From assembly GCF_000332115.1 (NCBI RefSeq), contig NC_020156.1:3783501-3847500 (forward strand): a DNA stretch of 64,000 nt, read 5' to 3'. The DNA is from Nonlabens dokdonensis DSW-6. GTDB taxonomy: Bacteria > Bacteroidota > Bacteroidia > Flavobacteriales > Flavobacteriaceae. Under the pieces are notes generated by a model. The model was not told the DNA's origin. It worked only from the letters and a program-made list of their open reading frames with translations, and did not search any database. Below, one piece after another: positions 17,912 through 26,907 of this stretch (within the stretch, counting starts at the first letter, position 1; every line of letters starts with the position of its first letter). A program made the position numbers and the translations under genes.

Positions 17912-19861
17912 TTAAAGATTTACTTTCTTATCTAGCAATTCAAATACACTGTTTTTACTTATAAATTCTGGCACTAATTGTTTGATTTTGCTTACAATGT
18001 AGACATCATTTTCAGAAATAGCCGCGTTGGATATTTCTTCAACATGAATTAATACTGTTTGATGGTCTAAAGCCTTATCCTTTGCTATCATAATTTTTTT
18101 ATGATGTGTGGGAAGTGTAGTAGAAGAATCGCTCAACAACTCCTCATATAATTTTTCACCTGGTCTTAAACCTATTATTTTAATATCTATATCTTCATAT
18201 GGTTTAAAACCAGAAAGCTTAATCATTCTTTCCGCTAAATCCATTATTCTCACAGGTTTTCCCATATCAAACACAAAAATCTCTCCACCATTACCCATTG
18301 TTCCAGCTTGAAGAACTAATTGACAAGCTTCTGGAATAGTCATAAAGAATCTAATTATATCTGGATGGGTTACTGTAACTGGACCACCATTTTCTATTTG
18401 TCTCTTAAAATATGGTATTACAGATCCATTAGACCCTAAAACATTTCCAAATCTAGTCGTGATAAATTTCGTCGTTACATTATCTTTTTGTTGTAGTGCT
18501 TGGACATAAATTTCAGCAGCTCTTTTACTAGCGCCCATGACATTAGTAGGATTAACAGCTTTATCTGTGCTAACCATAACGAACCGATCTACATTATATT
18601 GAGCTGATAAGTCTGCTAAATTCACAGTTCCTAATATATTAACCGCAACAGCCTCCTTTGGATTTTTTTCTATCATAGGCACATGCTTGTAAGCCGCAGC
18701 ATGAAAGACTACCGAAATGTTGTGAGCTTCAAAAACTTGCTGTAACCTCTCTCTGCATCTTACATCTGCCAAAATAACTTCATAATGAACCTCAGGAAAA
18801 TCTTCTTTCAATTCTAACTCTAGGTCATATAACGGAGATTCAGCTTGATCTAAAATTAAAATACAATCTGGCTTATAGGTAGAAACTTGTCTTACGATCT
18901 CACTTCCTATGGATCCCGCACCACCAGTAATCAAAACATTTCTATTTTTCAAGTAACTAGATATCTGAGAATCGTCCAAGTGTATAGAGTCTCTTTCTAG
19001 TAAGTCTTCTATTTGAATCTCCTTTATCTTTGAAGTTACGTCTTCCTTATCTGTCCATTGAGTAATTTCTGGGACATTAAATATTTTAAGGTTATTAGAT
19101 AAAGCCTTATCTACTAATTCATTTTTTTGAGTAATTGATAACTGAGAACCAGCTATAATAATTCCTGTTATTTTCATAGGAGCGATCCTATCGTAGAACT
19201 TACTACCGTATTTAATGATGGGTTTTCCTAATATCTTGATCCTCTGATGATCCTTTCTAAACGAAATAAAACCAGCTAGATTAAAATTTTGATTCTTCGA
19301 GGTTGATAACGCTTCAGCTAAGGCTATACTATCATCATTTACACCTACGATAAGAACATTATATGATTCTAATTTGCTTTGTGATACAAGAGAATACATT
19401 CTTTTGACTAGCAACCTAAAGGATAATAAAGCCACAAAGGTTATTGTAGTATTGACAAACAAAAAAGGCATTAGAAAGACCTTTTGATCAAATAAATAAT
19501 AATAAGAATAATTCACTGCTATAACGACCAAAAGTGTTGAGGTACAAGCTATAGCAATTTTAAATACATCCACAAATGTACTATGCCTGATTAAACCAGA
19601 ATAGGTACTAAATACAAAGAAGGAAGATAGGTATACTAATACGATAAATAAACCTTGCTGAAACAAAGAAAGGACTTTGTAAAACGTTGAATTTAAATTA
19701 TCAATTATTAAAAAAGATATATAAAATGAACATATAGCTATAAATAAATCAATAGCTATTACCATCCAGCGTGGAAGGTATCTTAAATTTTTGAATTGAA
19801 GATTGTTATCTCCATTCCAAAAAATCGCTGCGACTCTATTTCTGAAGTATTTTGCTTTCAT
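17912..19861 (-). CDS. Membrane-bound UDP-HexNAc 4,6-dehydratase, PglF/WbpM-like
   Basis: This 649-residue protein has four to five membrane helices (about residues 25-150), a CoA-binding-like Rossmann region (about 165-280) and a catalytic SDR domain from about 300 (NVLITGGAGSIGSEIVRQ). The active-site motif is MxxxK (NPTNVMGASK) rather than YxxxK, as in WbpM/PglF/CapD. It would convert UDP-GlcNAc to the 4-keto-6-deoxy sugar for a 4-amino or 4-reduced product. ATG 19861 is preferred to an upstream in-frame start at 19897, because the promoter box at 19872-19879 lies between them. It heads the operon with the Wza- and Wzc-like genes. Confidence 0.92.
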   Translation of the reverse strand: MKAKYFRNRVAAIFWNGDNNLQFKNLRYLPRWMVIAIDLFIAICSFYISFLIIDNLNSTFYKVLSLFQQGLFIVLVYLSSFFVFSTYSGLIRHSTFVDVFKIAIACTSTLLVVIAVNYSYYYLFDQKVFLMPFLFVNTTITFVALLSFRLLVKRMYSLVSQSKLESYNVLIVGVNDDSIALAEALSTSKNQNFNLAGFISFRKDHQRIKILGKPIIKYGSKFYDRIAPMKITGIIIAGSQLSITQKNELVDKALSNNLKIFNVPEITQWTDKEDVTSKIKEIQIEDLLERDSIHLDDSQISSYLKNRNVLITGGAGSIGSEIVRQVSTYKPDCILILDQAESPLYDLELELKEDFPEVHYEVILADVRCRERLQQVFEAHNISVVFHAAAYKHVPMIEKNPKEAVAVNILGTVNLADLSAQYNVDRFVMVSTDKAVNPTNVMGASKRAAEIYVQALQQKDNVTTKFITTRFGNVLGSNGSVIPYFKRQIENGGPVTVTHPDIIRFFMTIPEACQLVLQAGTMGNGGEIFVFDMGKPVRIMDLAERMIKLSGFKPYEDIDIKIIGLRPGEKLYEELLSDSSTTLPTHHKKIMIAKDKALDHQTVLIHVEEISNAAISENDVYIVSKIKQLVPEFISKNSVFELLDKKVNL

Positions 19862-19871
19862 TTCCCTGACG

Positions 19872-19879
19872 CAAAAATA
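19872..19879 (-). promoter_or_regulatory. TAnnTTTG promoter box for the dehydratase-wza-wzc operon
   Basis: TATTTTTG read on the - strand, 10 nt ahead of ATG 19861. The predicted leader is only a few bases, and the box favours the internal start codon. Confidence 0.45.
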
Positions 19880-19883
19880 GGAT

Positions 19884-19912
19884 AAAAAAAAAGGCAATGC
19901 GTGAACATTGCC
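19884..19912 (-). terminator. Intrinsic terminator downstream of the T9SS cargo gene
   Basis: On the - strand, the stem GGCAATG/CATTGCC (19912-19893) with a 6-nt loop is followed by nine T residues (19892-19884). It separates the T9SS gene from the export operon promoter. Confidence 0.85.
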
Positions 19913-19987
19913 CTTAAATTACTAAAATATAAGATTAATCTTTTATCAAAAAATAATTAACGCTTTAAAAGCATTTAAAAAATTTAT

Positions 19988-22900
19988 TTAATTTTTTATA
20001 AATCTTTTTACCACAGTTCTAGTAGCTTGCTCAATATTCAATAAATAAATACCACTTTCTAATATCTGAAGGTTTTTAATTTCAATAACGCCATTCGCCG
20101 GTGATTCTTTAAATGATTTTACGACTTGACCTAAAGAGTTAAGCACTTTAATATTCACATCTTGACCAGAATCAAGATTTTCTATAGTTAAAATTGAATT
20201 GCCTAAAGGATTAGGGTATAATGTTACCGCTTTCGCGAAAGCGGAATCATCAACCGATAACGTACTATCACTAAACTTTATAGAAAACCTATCTGCTGCA
20301 TAGCTCGATGGCTGTGAAGGATCAAAAACGACTGAAAAGCTATTAAGACCTTGGTTTAAAACTGTTTCTGTAAGTAGGTAGTGATCCACCCAAATTGCTT
20401 GAAGACTAGAGAAATCATTATTCACCTCAACGGTATAGTCGTTACCAGTTAATCCATTCAATTCTAAATTAATAATTTCACCATCTGAAGGTGTATTTGA
20501 TTTAAGGATACTTAAAAATTGGTTGTTTTTAGATATTGCTAGGTTCTCATCTGGATTTTGAAACTTGACTGCACCAGCATCTATTACCTGATTAGCATCA
20601 AATCCCATTATAACACCATCTCTTGCAAGACCTGTATTCAACTCAGTATCTTTATACAATGAAATTGCTATCATCTCACCATTGTTAGAATTACGGTAAA
20701 CATTGTTAGTGTCTGTAGAACTTACTTTGAAAGATTGCTTGAATCTCATACCAGGTGTTAAACCTGCATTATCACCATCTTCAGAAGTGACTACAAATAC
20801 TGCTTGACCAGGCTGAAGAAATTGATCTACCTCAGAGCCTCCTACATTGTTCATGCTCAATCCAAAATCATATGTCACATAAGCTCCATTATCTCCTATC
20901 GTTGGGTCCCAAGCATAGTATACTGTTTCATTAATATCTTCCGTATCAGCATCTGCCATAAGGGTAGCAAAATTTACTTGAGCTTGATAAGGATTTGCAA
21001 TGAAGTTGAACGCACCATCTGTAGTAGATAGATTGTTAATATCAACAAAGCTATTTGACAAAGCACCTTTAGTTCTTAAAATTGTACTCGTTGAAGGTGC
21101 GTTTGCTGTAGTAAGAGAAACACTTCTATCACCTCTTATAAATAATCTGTATGCATTTCCTGGCGATAGAGAATTTGCATTTGTATTAGTCACTCCTTGC
21201 CAAACTTGGCTTACATTGCTGTAAGTAAACATAGAAACCGCATTTGATCCAGATTGATCAAAACCATTAGCTAGAGTACCACCGGTAATATGCGTTCCAA
21301 AACCACTTTCATAACCCAAATCACCTGGGTTAAGTCCACTTTGTTGCCAGTTATCAAAGATACTTCCTGTAGAAGTCTCTACTGTAGATCCAACTAATCG
21401 ATAAGCTCTTTTATCAGAATAATATTGTTCCACAGTTACATCTCCGATAATTGAACCGCTCAGTACAGGGGCAACAACAGCGCTTTTACCAGCGCTACTT
21501 GTTAATTTAAGATTACTATTAGTATTTAATGCGCCATTTGATAATGTAAGCACGCCTTCTAAACTAACTGCACCATTGAGACTAACACCGTTTGCATTGT
21601 TTAAAATTAAGTTTTCTAATATAATATTATCGACATTTAAGTTTTGTAAGTCTACGCCTGCAAAATTTATCGAGGCTTCACTACCCATTAATGTACTACC
21701 GGCTGGCGAACTTACATCACCTACTAAATTTAAAGTATTAGCTCCTAGGTCTAAACTTGAAGATCCTAAAAGTGTTAAATTATTCATATCCACATCTCCT
21801 GTAAATGCTATAGAGCCTTCTGCTATTAGAACATTATTGCTAGTTGTAGAATTACCTTCTGGAGTAGATGGTGTCCATGAAGAATTATTATAAACGTAAT
21901 ACGGAATACCTCTCAAATTACTTATTAGTGCATTATTTAAATCTCCATTCCCAAATCCAGGAGTTGCATTAGAAGCTGCGACTGTAGACCAGTTAGCTTC
22001 CATTGCTAACTCTGATAATGATACCAAATTGCTATTATAGCCCTTAGCGTTACCACTACCAGGACTCTCAACAGAAGCATTAGGATGTGTAATCGCCATA
22101 TCATGAATTATATTTGAGCTTGCATCTCTAATTACAGCTGTATCATCACCATCAGAATTACCAAACGATCCCCAAGAGCCAGTAAAATAAGTTGCATTGT
22201 TAGAAGCAATAGTAACAGATAGGTCGGAAAAATCAGTATCAGGAGTAATAACTCCATCCACGTCACTGGCATTATAAACTACAATAATCGTTCCCGCTGA
22301 TACAGCAGACCATGCCATGTCATTGCTAAAAGTCACAAAAGAGGTGAAGCTTCCATCGTCATTATCACCTAATTCAAAGCCACGCATATCAAGATTATTT
22401 TGAACTACTAATAATTCAGCCCATTCTTTTGACCCACCACTACCTTGAGACATTTCATTAATAATAACGCTTATAGCGACTGGATCTTGAACAAGGTAAG
22501 ATTGCTCAGCAGATGTTGTTGTTTCTCTATCCATTACATTCATAACATTATCTGTTGCAACAATTTGAAAGTATACATTAGTACCGTCGGCTTGTGTAGG
22601 AATTTGAGCAAAATAAGTATCACCTCTATCGAGCATCATAGTTATAGGAGCTTGATCATAAACACCAGGTGAAAAACCATATTGAATTTCTACATTTGAT
22701 AAACCCTCAGCATCAGTTACATCTGCTGCTACTCCTACTAGGTCTGATGATGTAGGACTACTAGGATTAATATCAATATTGGAAATTACAGGTGCTGGAT
22801 TACTTGTACTTGAAGTATCTGTAACTTGAAATACCGATATGTCGTATCCATCACCTCCACCATTTTCGTTAAATTCAAATCCTACAATTAGACTAGTAGC

Positions 22901-23380
22901 ACTTGAAACATCTAAACCTACTACTGAGTAATTTATCGAATCTCCGTTACTAGATGCTCCAATAGAAGTTTCTACTCTAGAACCTCCATCTAAAATATAG
23001 AAATAAGTAAAATTATCATCATTAGCTCCAGAATTTACTCCTGTAGCCATTATATTAGTTGATGATATGGAAGATACATCTATGTTCTGACTGAGAAATA
23101 TTCCCTGACCACCCCAGTCGTCACTTTGTAATTCTCCAGACACAACTTTAAAACTATTTGCGGAACCATCAGTGCTTGGCGTTGTTGAGTAAGATAATTC
23201 CCAAGAATTGGGACTTAATCCAAATGGCCCAACTGATGTAGGACCAGCAACAGGTGGTGCCGAAGAAGTATGATCAGGAAAACCGTCTCCGTTATTGGAG
23301 AAATCAGCGTTATAAATAATCGTCTGAGCGTTTGAAAAAACAGCTGCACAAAAGGCTGCTAGTAGTAGTATTTTTTTCAT
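19988..23380 (-). CDS. T9SS-sorted surface protein with lamin-tail domain
   Basis: This 1130-residue secreted protein has a signal peptide (cleavage near SNA-Q19), an N-terminal beta-sandwich region resembling MAM/jelly-roll ligand domains (about 20-190), an Ig-like segment (about 195-300), a lamin-tail (LTD) domain starting at VIINEMSQGSGGSKEWAELL (about 305-445) and a long beta-helix-like stretch (about 500-680). The C-terminal sorting domain begins at TLYPNPLGN, about 75 residues from the end, with the usual LNSLGQVVK and GIYLLNI motifs. It should leave the cell by type IX secretion and stay on the surface. The palindromic repeat at 20228-20243 encodes AFAKA just ahead of the sorting domain. 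Confidence 0.88.
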   Translation of the reverse strand: MKKILLLAAFCAAVFSNAQTIIYNADFSNNGDGFPDHTSSAPPVAGPTSVGPFGLSPNSWELSYSTTPSTDGSANSFKVVSGELQSDDWGGQGIFLSQNIDVSSISSTNIMATGVNSGANDDNFTYFYILDGGSRVETSIGASSNGDSINYSVVGLDVSSATSLIVGFEFNENGGGDGYDISVFQVTDTSSTSNPAPVISNIDINPSSPTSSDLVGVAADVTDAEGLSNVEIQYGFSPGVYDQAPITMMLDRGDTYFAQIPTQADGTNVYFQIVATDNVMNVMDRETTTSAEQSYLVQDPVAISVIINEMSQGSGGSKEWAELLVVQNNLDMRGFELGDNDDGSFTSFVTFSNDMAWSAVSAGTIIVVYNASDVDGVITPDTDFSDLSVTIASNNATYFTGSWGSFGNSDGDDTAVIRDASSNIIHDMAITHPNASVESPGSGNAKGYNSNLVSLSELAMEANWSTVAASNATPGFGNGDLNNALISNLRGIPYYVYNNSSWTPSTPEGNSTTSNNVLIAEGSIAFTGDVDMNNLTLLGSSSLDLGANTLNLVGDVSSPAGSTLMGSEASINFAGVDLQNLNVDNIILENLILNNANGVSLNGAVSLEGVLTLSNGALNTNSNLKLTSSAGKSAVVAPVLSGSIIGDVTVEQYYSDKRAYRLVGSTVETSTGSIFDNWQQSGLNPGDLGYESGFGTHITGGTLANGFDQSGSNAVSMFTYSNVSQVWQGVTNTNANSLSPGNAYRLFIRGDRSVSLTTANAPSTSTILRTKGALSNSFVDINNLSTTDGAFNFIANPYQAQVNFATLMADADTEDINETVYYAWDPTIGDNGAYVTYDFGLSMNNVGGSEVDQFLQPGQAVFVVTSEDGDNAGLTPGMRFKQSFKVSSTDTNNVYRNSNNGEMIAISLYKDTELNTGLARDGVIMGFDANQVIDAGAVKFQNPDENLAISKNNQFLSILKSNTPSDGEIINLELNGLTGNDYTVEVNNDFSSLQAIWVDHYLLTETVLNQGLNSFSVVFDPSQPSSYAADRFSIKFSDSTLSVDDSAFAKAVTLYPNPLGNSILTIENLDSGQDVNIKVLNSLGQVVKSFKESPANGVIEIKNLQILESGIYLLNIEQATRTVVKRFIKN
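20228..20243. repeat. Palindromic repeat, copy 6 (inside T9SS cargo gene)
   Basis: Extends to 18 bp (20227-20244). Translated as AFAKA at the linker between the body and the C-terminal sorting domain. Confidence 0.9.
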
Positions 23381-23400
23381 TGTATAAATTTTTACGTCTT

Positions 23401-23408
23401 CAAAAATA
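23401..23408 (-). promoter_or_regulatory. TAnnTTTG promoter box for the T9SS cargo gene
   Basis: TATTTTTG on the - strand, 20 nt ahead of ATG 23380. It suggests the cargo gene is transcribed separately from the sugar genes, which end in a terminator just upstream. Confidence 0.5.
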
Positions 23409-23553
23409 AGAACTTAACAGTTTATCCCACTATTAAAAGTATTAACACTAGGTTAAGTTATTAAGTAGTATAGCAATAAATCTATTTATTTATAAATTCA
23501 AATAATACTTTTAAACTGAATTTATGGCTGTTTATCTTGATATTGGTAAACAT

Positions 23554-23589
23554 AAAAAAGACAGTCGCTGTTTAAGAAATAGCGGCTGT
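23554..23589 (-). terminator. Intrinsic terminator at the end of the long sugar-gene cluster
   Basis: On the - strand, a 9-bp stem with one G-U pair (23589-23561; ACAGCCGCT/AGCGACTGT) is followed by C and six T residues. It lies 28 nt past the aminotransferase stop and is the first clear terminator of the 30-kb leftward cluster. Confidence 0.85.
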
Positions 23590-23616
23590 TGATAAATATC
23601 AGATTATATTCTAAGT

Positions 23617-24756
23617 TTACTTCTTAAAAACCTTCAATATAGAACTTTTGATTCGCGATCTATCATTGTCGTTTAGATTAGAGCCAGAAGGTAGACAGAG
23701 CCCGTTTTCAAATAGTGTTTCACACACTTTATTCCCATAATAAGGAAAATCTTCACATAATGGCTGTAAATGCATAGGTTTCCAAAGTGGTCTGGACTCA
23801 ATATTGTCTGCCTTTAGGGCTAGTCTTAAATCTTCTCTAGTGATACCGCCTGTTTTTGAGGAATCTACAAGAATTACAGTCAACCAGTGGTTAGACGCAA
23901 TATCCTTACTGTATTCTTTTTGAACCCTTACTCCTTCAATATCCTTAAATATTTCTTGATAAAATTTGTTCATTCTTTGTCTCAAAACAATGTACTTATC
24001 AAGCACTTCCATTTGTCCACGACCTATTCCAGCGCTGATGTTGCTAAGCCTATAATTATAACCTACTTCACTATGTTGATAATGAGGAGCTTGATCTCTT
24101 GCTTGAGTAGCTAGAAAAACGGTCTTATCTTTTGTTTCTTTAGAATGACACACCAAGGCTCCACCACCGCTGGTAGTTATTACCTTGTTACCATTAAAGC
24201 TTAAAACTCCATAATCTCCAAATGTCCCACATTTTCTACTTTTATATGTGCTACCTAGCGCCTCTGCACTATCTTCTATAACTGGTATTTTGTGCGCTTT
24301 CGCGAAAGCATGAACCTCATCGATCTTATAAGGCATGCCGTATAAGTGGACGGCTAGTATTGCTTTAGGCTTTTTACCTTTAGAAATACGGTCTTCAACG
24401 GCTTCCTTGAGCGCTTTAGGGCAAATATTCCACGTATCTTTCTCACTATCTACTAAGATAGGTCTAGCTCCTAAATAAATTATAGGATTTACAGTTGCAC
24501 AGAATGAAAAGCTTTGACATATAACTTCATCATCAGGACCAACACCTGCCTGAACAAGAGCTAAATGAATAGCTGCAGTTCCACTAGAAAGTGCTGCTAT
24601 ATGAGTATTTTCTTTTAAATATGACTCTAAATCTTTTTCAAACCCATTAATATTAGGACCGATAGGTGCAACCCAATTAGTATCAAAGGCTTGTTTTACA
24701 AAATTTAATTCTGATCCTGAAAGATGTGGGGATGAGAGCCATATTTTATTATCCAT
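23617..24756 (-). CDS. DegT/DnrJ/EryC1-type sugar aminotransferase
   Basis: This 379-residue PLP enzyme adds an amino group to a keto-sugar nucleotide. The cofactor loop is ALSSGTAAIHLAL, the aspartate lies in VIEDSAEALGS, and the Schiff-base lysine is K191 in LSFNGNK. It resembles PglE-type 4-aminotransferases, and the PglF-like dehydratase at 17912-19861 could supply a UDP-4-keto substrate; an RmlB product (dTDP-4-keto) is the alternative. ATG 24756 is preferred over TTG 24765. The palindromic repeat at 24296-24309 encodes AFAKA at residues 150-154, in a helix before the PLP aspartate. It is the last gene of the leftward cluster. Confidence 0.88.
   Translation of the reverse strand: MDNKIWLSSPHLSGSELNFVKQAFDTNWVAPIGPNINGFEKDLESYLKENTHIAALSSGTAAIHLALVQAGVGPDDEVICQSFSFCATVNPIIYLGARPILVDSEKDTWNICPKALKEAVEDRISKGKKPKAILAVHLYGMPYKIDEVHAFAKAHKIPVIEDSAEALGSTYKSRKCGTFGDYGVLSFNGNKVITTSGGGALVCHSKETKDKTVFLATQARDQAPHYQHSEVGYNYRLSNISAGIGRGQMEVLDKYIVLRQRMNKFYQEIFKDIEGVRVQKEYSKDIASNHWLTVILVDSSKTGGITREDLRLALKADNIESRPLWKPMHLQPLCEDFPYYGNKVCETLFENGLCLPSGSNLNDNDRSRIKSSILKVFKK
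24296..24309. repeat. Palindromic repeat, copy 7 (inside DegT aminotransferase gene)
   Basis: 14-bp core only (outer pair C/A does not match). Translated as AFAKA in EVHAFAKAHKIP. Confidence 0.85.
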
Positions 24757-24768
24757 TAGAGTCAATCA

Positions 24769-25278
24769 TTACTTAAAAATAGCTAAAATAGTTCTAAGAA
24801 CGATAATCGTATCCAATTTGAGGCTCTTATTATCATAATATTCTAAATTCATTTTTACTTTATCGGGAAATAGAACCTCATCATTATATTTTTGAGGATT
24901 TTCCTGTTGCGCTAAAATTTGTTCCTCATTGCGGTATTTTAAGGCTGCAGAACTAGTTAAACCTGGTTTGAGAAGTAATACTCGTCTATCGCTTCCTTTT
25001 AATTGATCATAATAACCAGGTACATCAGGTCTTGGGCCTACAATAGCCATGTCACCTTTCCATATATTATAAAGCTGCGGTAATTCGTCTAACTTAGTTT
25101 TGCGTAAAATCTTACCTAGAGGTGTAACCTCACCCTCAAGCATTGTTTGTAATTTATAAATCGTAAATGGCTTTCCATACTGACCGATTCTTACCTGAGT
25201 AAATATCTTAATATGATAGATTAAATAACATAGACCTATCGTTATTAAACAGAATAATACAGTAATTAAATAAAACAT
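24769..25278 (-). CDS. Short monotopic phosphoglycosyl transferase (sugar transferase)
   Basis: This 169-residue member of the PglC/WcaJ catalytic family moves a phosphosugar from a nucleotide sugar to undecaprenyl phosphate. The core is present: GKPFTIYKLQTM, the Asp-Glu dyad in KLDELPQLYN, VGPRPD and KPGLTSSAALKYRNEE. The N terminus is about 18 residues shorter than usual, lacks the K-R-x-F-D start and the Ser-Pro kink of the re-entrant helix, and has instead one plain hydrophobic stretch (about 2-22). There is no in-frame extension upstream because a TGA lies 15 nt before the start. It follows a 210-nt gap in which nothing was recognised. Function may be altered or lost. Confidence 0.78.
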   Translation of the reverse strand: MFYLITVLFCLITIGLCYLIYHIKIFTQVRIGQYGKPFTIYKLQTMLEGEVTPLGKILRKTKLDELPQLYNIWKGDMAIVGPRPDVPGYYDQLKGSDRRVLLLKPGLTSSAALKYRNEEQILAQQENPQKYNDEVLFPDKVKMNLEYYDNKSLKLDTIIVLRTILAIFK

Positions 25279-25488
25279 TGCGCTTTTAATTATTCACTAA
25301 ATCATATTTCTAAAAATAGTGTGTAAACAAATATGTGAAAATAAGTTACATCACTCATAACAGCTCGAGATCAATTTTAAATTCAATAAAAATTATATGA
25401 TTATAAGCAAACGCCAGCAATCGCATAAATCAAATGGTAATTTGTATCATATAGTCAGTTTCATATCAAGAATAATTAAGAAAGGACT

Positions 25489-26325
25489 CTACAAAATTAC
25501 AGATTCAAAATCATCACTATAAAAATAACCATCATTTAATTTAAATTCATAGTACAATTCATCAATGATTGCTTTTTTGGAAGTAAAGCCACTCCAGAAA
25601 ATGACCTTAATTTTATCATTCTGTATAAAAGCTCCTGGATAAGGTCTTGAAGTAGCTCTAACTAATCTATCTACATATAGCATCGTCATATCTTGCGTTA
25701 TTAATCCATCGGCTGGTTTTCTACCTTCCCAATAAGAAGCGTTTGCTTCATTTTGTTCATGAGCCGTCACCGTTCCTGCTAGAAGTTGAGGATATAATTT
25801 TTTAATGAGTATTTCATGAGCTTTATTTACTTTACTATACAAGGTGGTTGCATTCTCAGTACTCGCAATGGGAACTTCCTCTTGACCTAATATTAAACCG
25901 GTATCAACGCCTTCATCCATTTTAAAAAAAGTGACTCCTGTTTTATCAAGTCCTTTTAAAATAGCCCATGGAATAGCAGCTCGACCTCTACCTTCTGGTA
26001 GTAATGTAGGATGTGCGCCTATGGCACCTATTTTAGTTGCATTGATAACTTCCTTAGAAGCAATTTGTGACCAGCCTATAATAAACAACCAGTCTATATT
26101 GTGCTCCTTAATTGCATCAATTGCACTTTGATCATTAATATGATTTATTTTAATTAATGGTATATTTTTACTTTGCGCAAATTCATCTAAATAAATTCTT
26201 CCAGATTTTTTTACGGATTTATCATCTGGTAAAGTCATTAAAAGATCTAATGAACCATTGATCTCATAAATAGATTCTATACAACTTAACCCTATTTGTA
26301 CACAGGTAACGAATGCAAATTTCAT
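25489..26325 (-). CDS. Sugar N-formyltransferase
   Basis: This 278-residue protein has the formyltransferase fold, using N10-formyl-tetrahydrofolate to formylate a sugar amine. Catalytic H105 sits in IGAHPTLLPEGRGRA and the aspartate D141 in DEGVDTGLI. The C-terminal part carries the RLVRATSRPYPGAF motif shared with ArnA and methionyl-tRNA formyltransferase OB-like domains. It is too short and too divergent to be the housekeeping Fmt, and its place next to an aminotransferase and two sugar transferases points to an N-formylated amino sugar in the repeat unit. The exact acceptor is unknown. Confidence 0.82.
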   Translation of the reverse strand: MKFAFVTCVQIGLSCIESIYEINGSLDLLMTLPDDKSVKKSGRIYLDEFAQSKNIPLIKINHINDQSAIDAIKEHNIDWLFIIGWSQIASKEVINATKIGAIGAHPTLLPEGRGRAAIPWAILKGLDKTGVTFFKMDEGVDTGLILGQEEVPIASTENATTLYSKVNKAHEILIKKLYPQLLAGTVTAHEQNEANASYWEGRKPADGLITQDMTMLYVDRLVRATSRPYPGAFIQNDKIKVIFWSGFTSKKAIIDELYYEFKLNDGYFYSDDFESVIL

Positions 26326-26336
26326 AAATTAAAATA

Positions 26337-26900
26337 TTAATATGTTGGTGGTTTTTTAGTAAAGTAAACTACAGTCTTTAAAAGAATTTTTAAATCCATT
26401 TTTAAAGAAATTTTGTCGTAGTACTCGCCGTCAAATTTTGCTTTAATATTCTCGGGCATGTTATCATAAGAATTAACTTGAGCCCATCCAGTTAACCCAG
26501 GTCTTAAATTTAACGAACCATTTTCTTTTCTCAATTTAATTAATGAAAGTTGTTTCAATATAGGTGGTCTAGGGCCTATAAAACTCATATCGCCTACAAG
26601 TACATTAAAAAATTGAGGTAGTTCATCTAGATTTGTGCGCCTTATAAAAGTACCAAACGGAGTGATTTCTAGTTTATCTCTTTCTTTTGACTCTAAGTCA
26701 GGAGTATCAAGTGGCATACTTCTAAATTTGTAAAAAAGAAATTCTTCACCATTTTTACCCAGTCTTTTTTGTTTAAAAATAGGAGTACCAAAATCTTGAA
26801 TATAAATAATTAAAGCGATAACCGTAAAAAGAGGCAGTAATATTATAAGTAAAAGAATTGATAACACTATATCAAAAAAACGCTTGAACAGTAAATACAT
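26337..26900 (-). CDS. Phosphoglycosyl transferase initiating repeat-unit synthesis
   Basis: This 187-residue full-length monotopic phosphoglycosyl transferase starts with the family-typical FKRFFDIVLSILLLIILLP and its re-entrant helix. Then come FLFYKFRSM, the catalytic Asp-Glu in NLDELPQFFN, FIGPRPP and LRPGLTGWAQVNS. It would load the first sugar of the repeat unit onto undecaprenyl phosphate on the cytoplasmic face. The neighbours (deacetylase, reductase-like SDR) suggest an N-acetylated 6-deoxy hexose such as QuiNAc or FucNAc, which is an inference. It is 7 nt behind the deacetylase gene and 11 nt ahead of the formyltransferase gene. Confidence 0.92.
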   Translation of the reverse strand: MYLLFKRFFDIVLSILLLIILLPLFTVIALIIYIQDFGTPIFKQKRLGKNGEEFLFYKFRSMPLDTPDLESKERDKLEITPFGTFIRRTNLDELPQFFNVLVGDMSFIGPRPPILKQLSLIKLRKENGSLNLRPGLTGWAQVNSYDNMPENIKAKFDGEYYDKISLKMDLKILLKTVVYFTKKPPTY

Positions 26901-26907
26901 AATTGCT

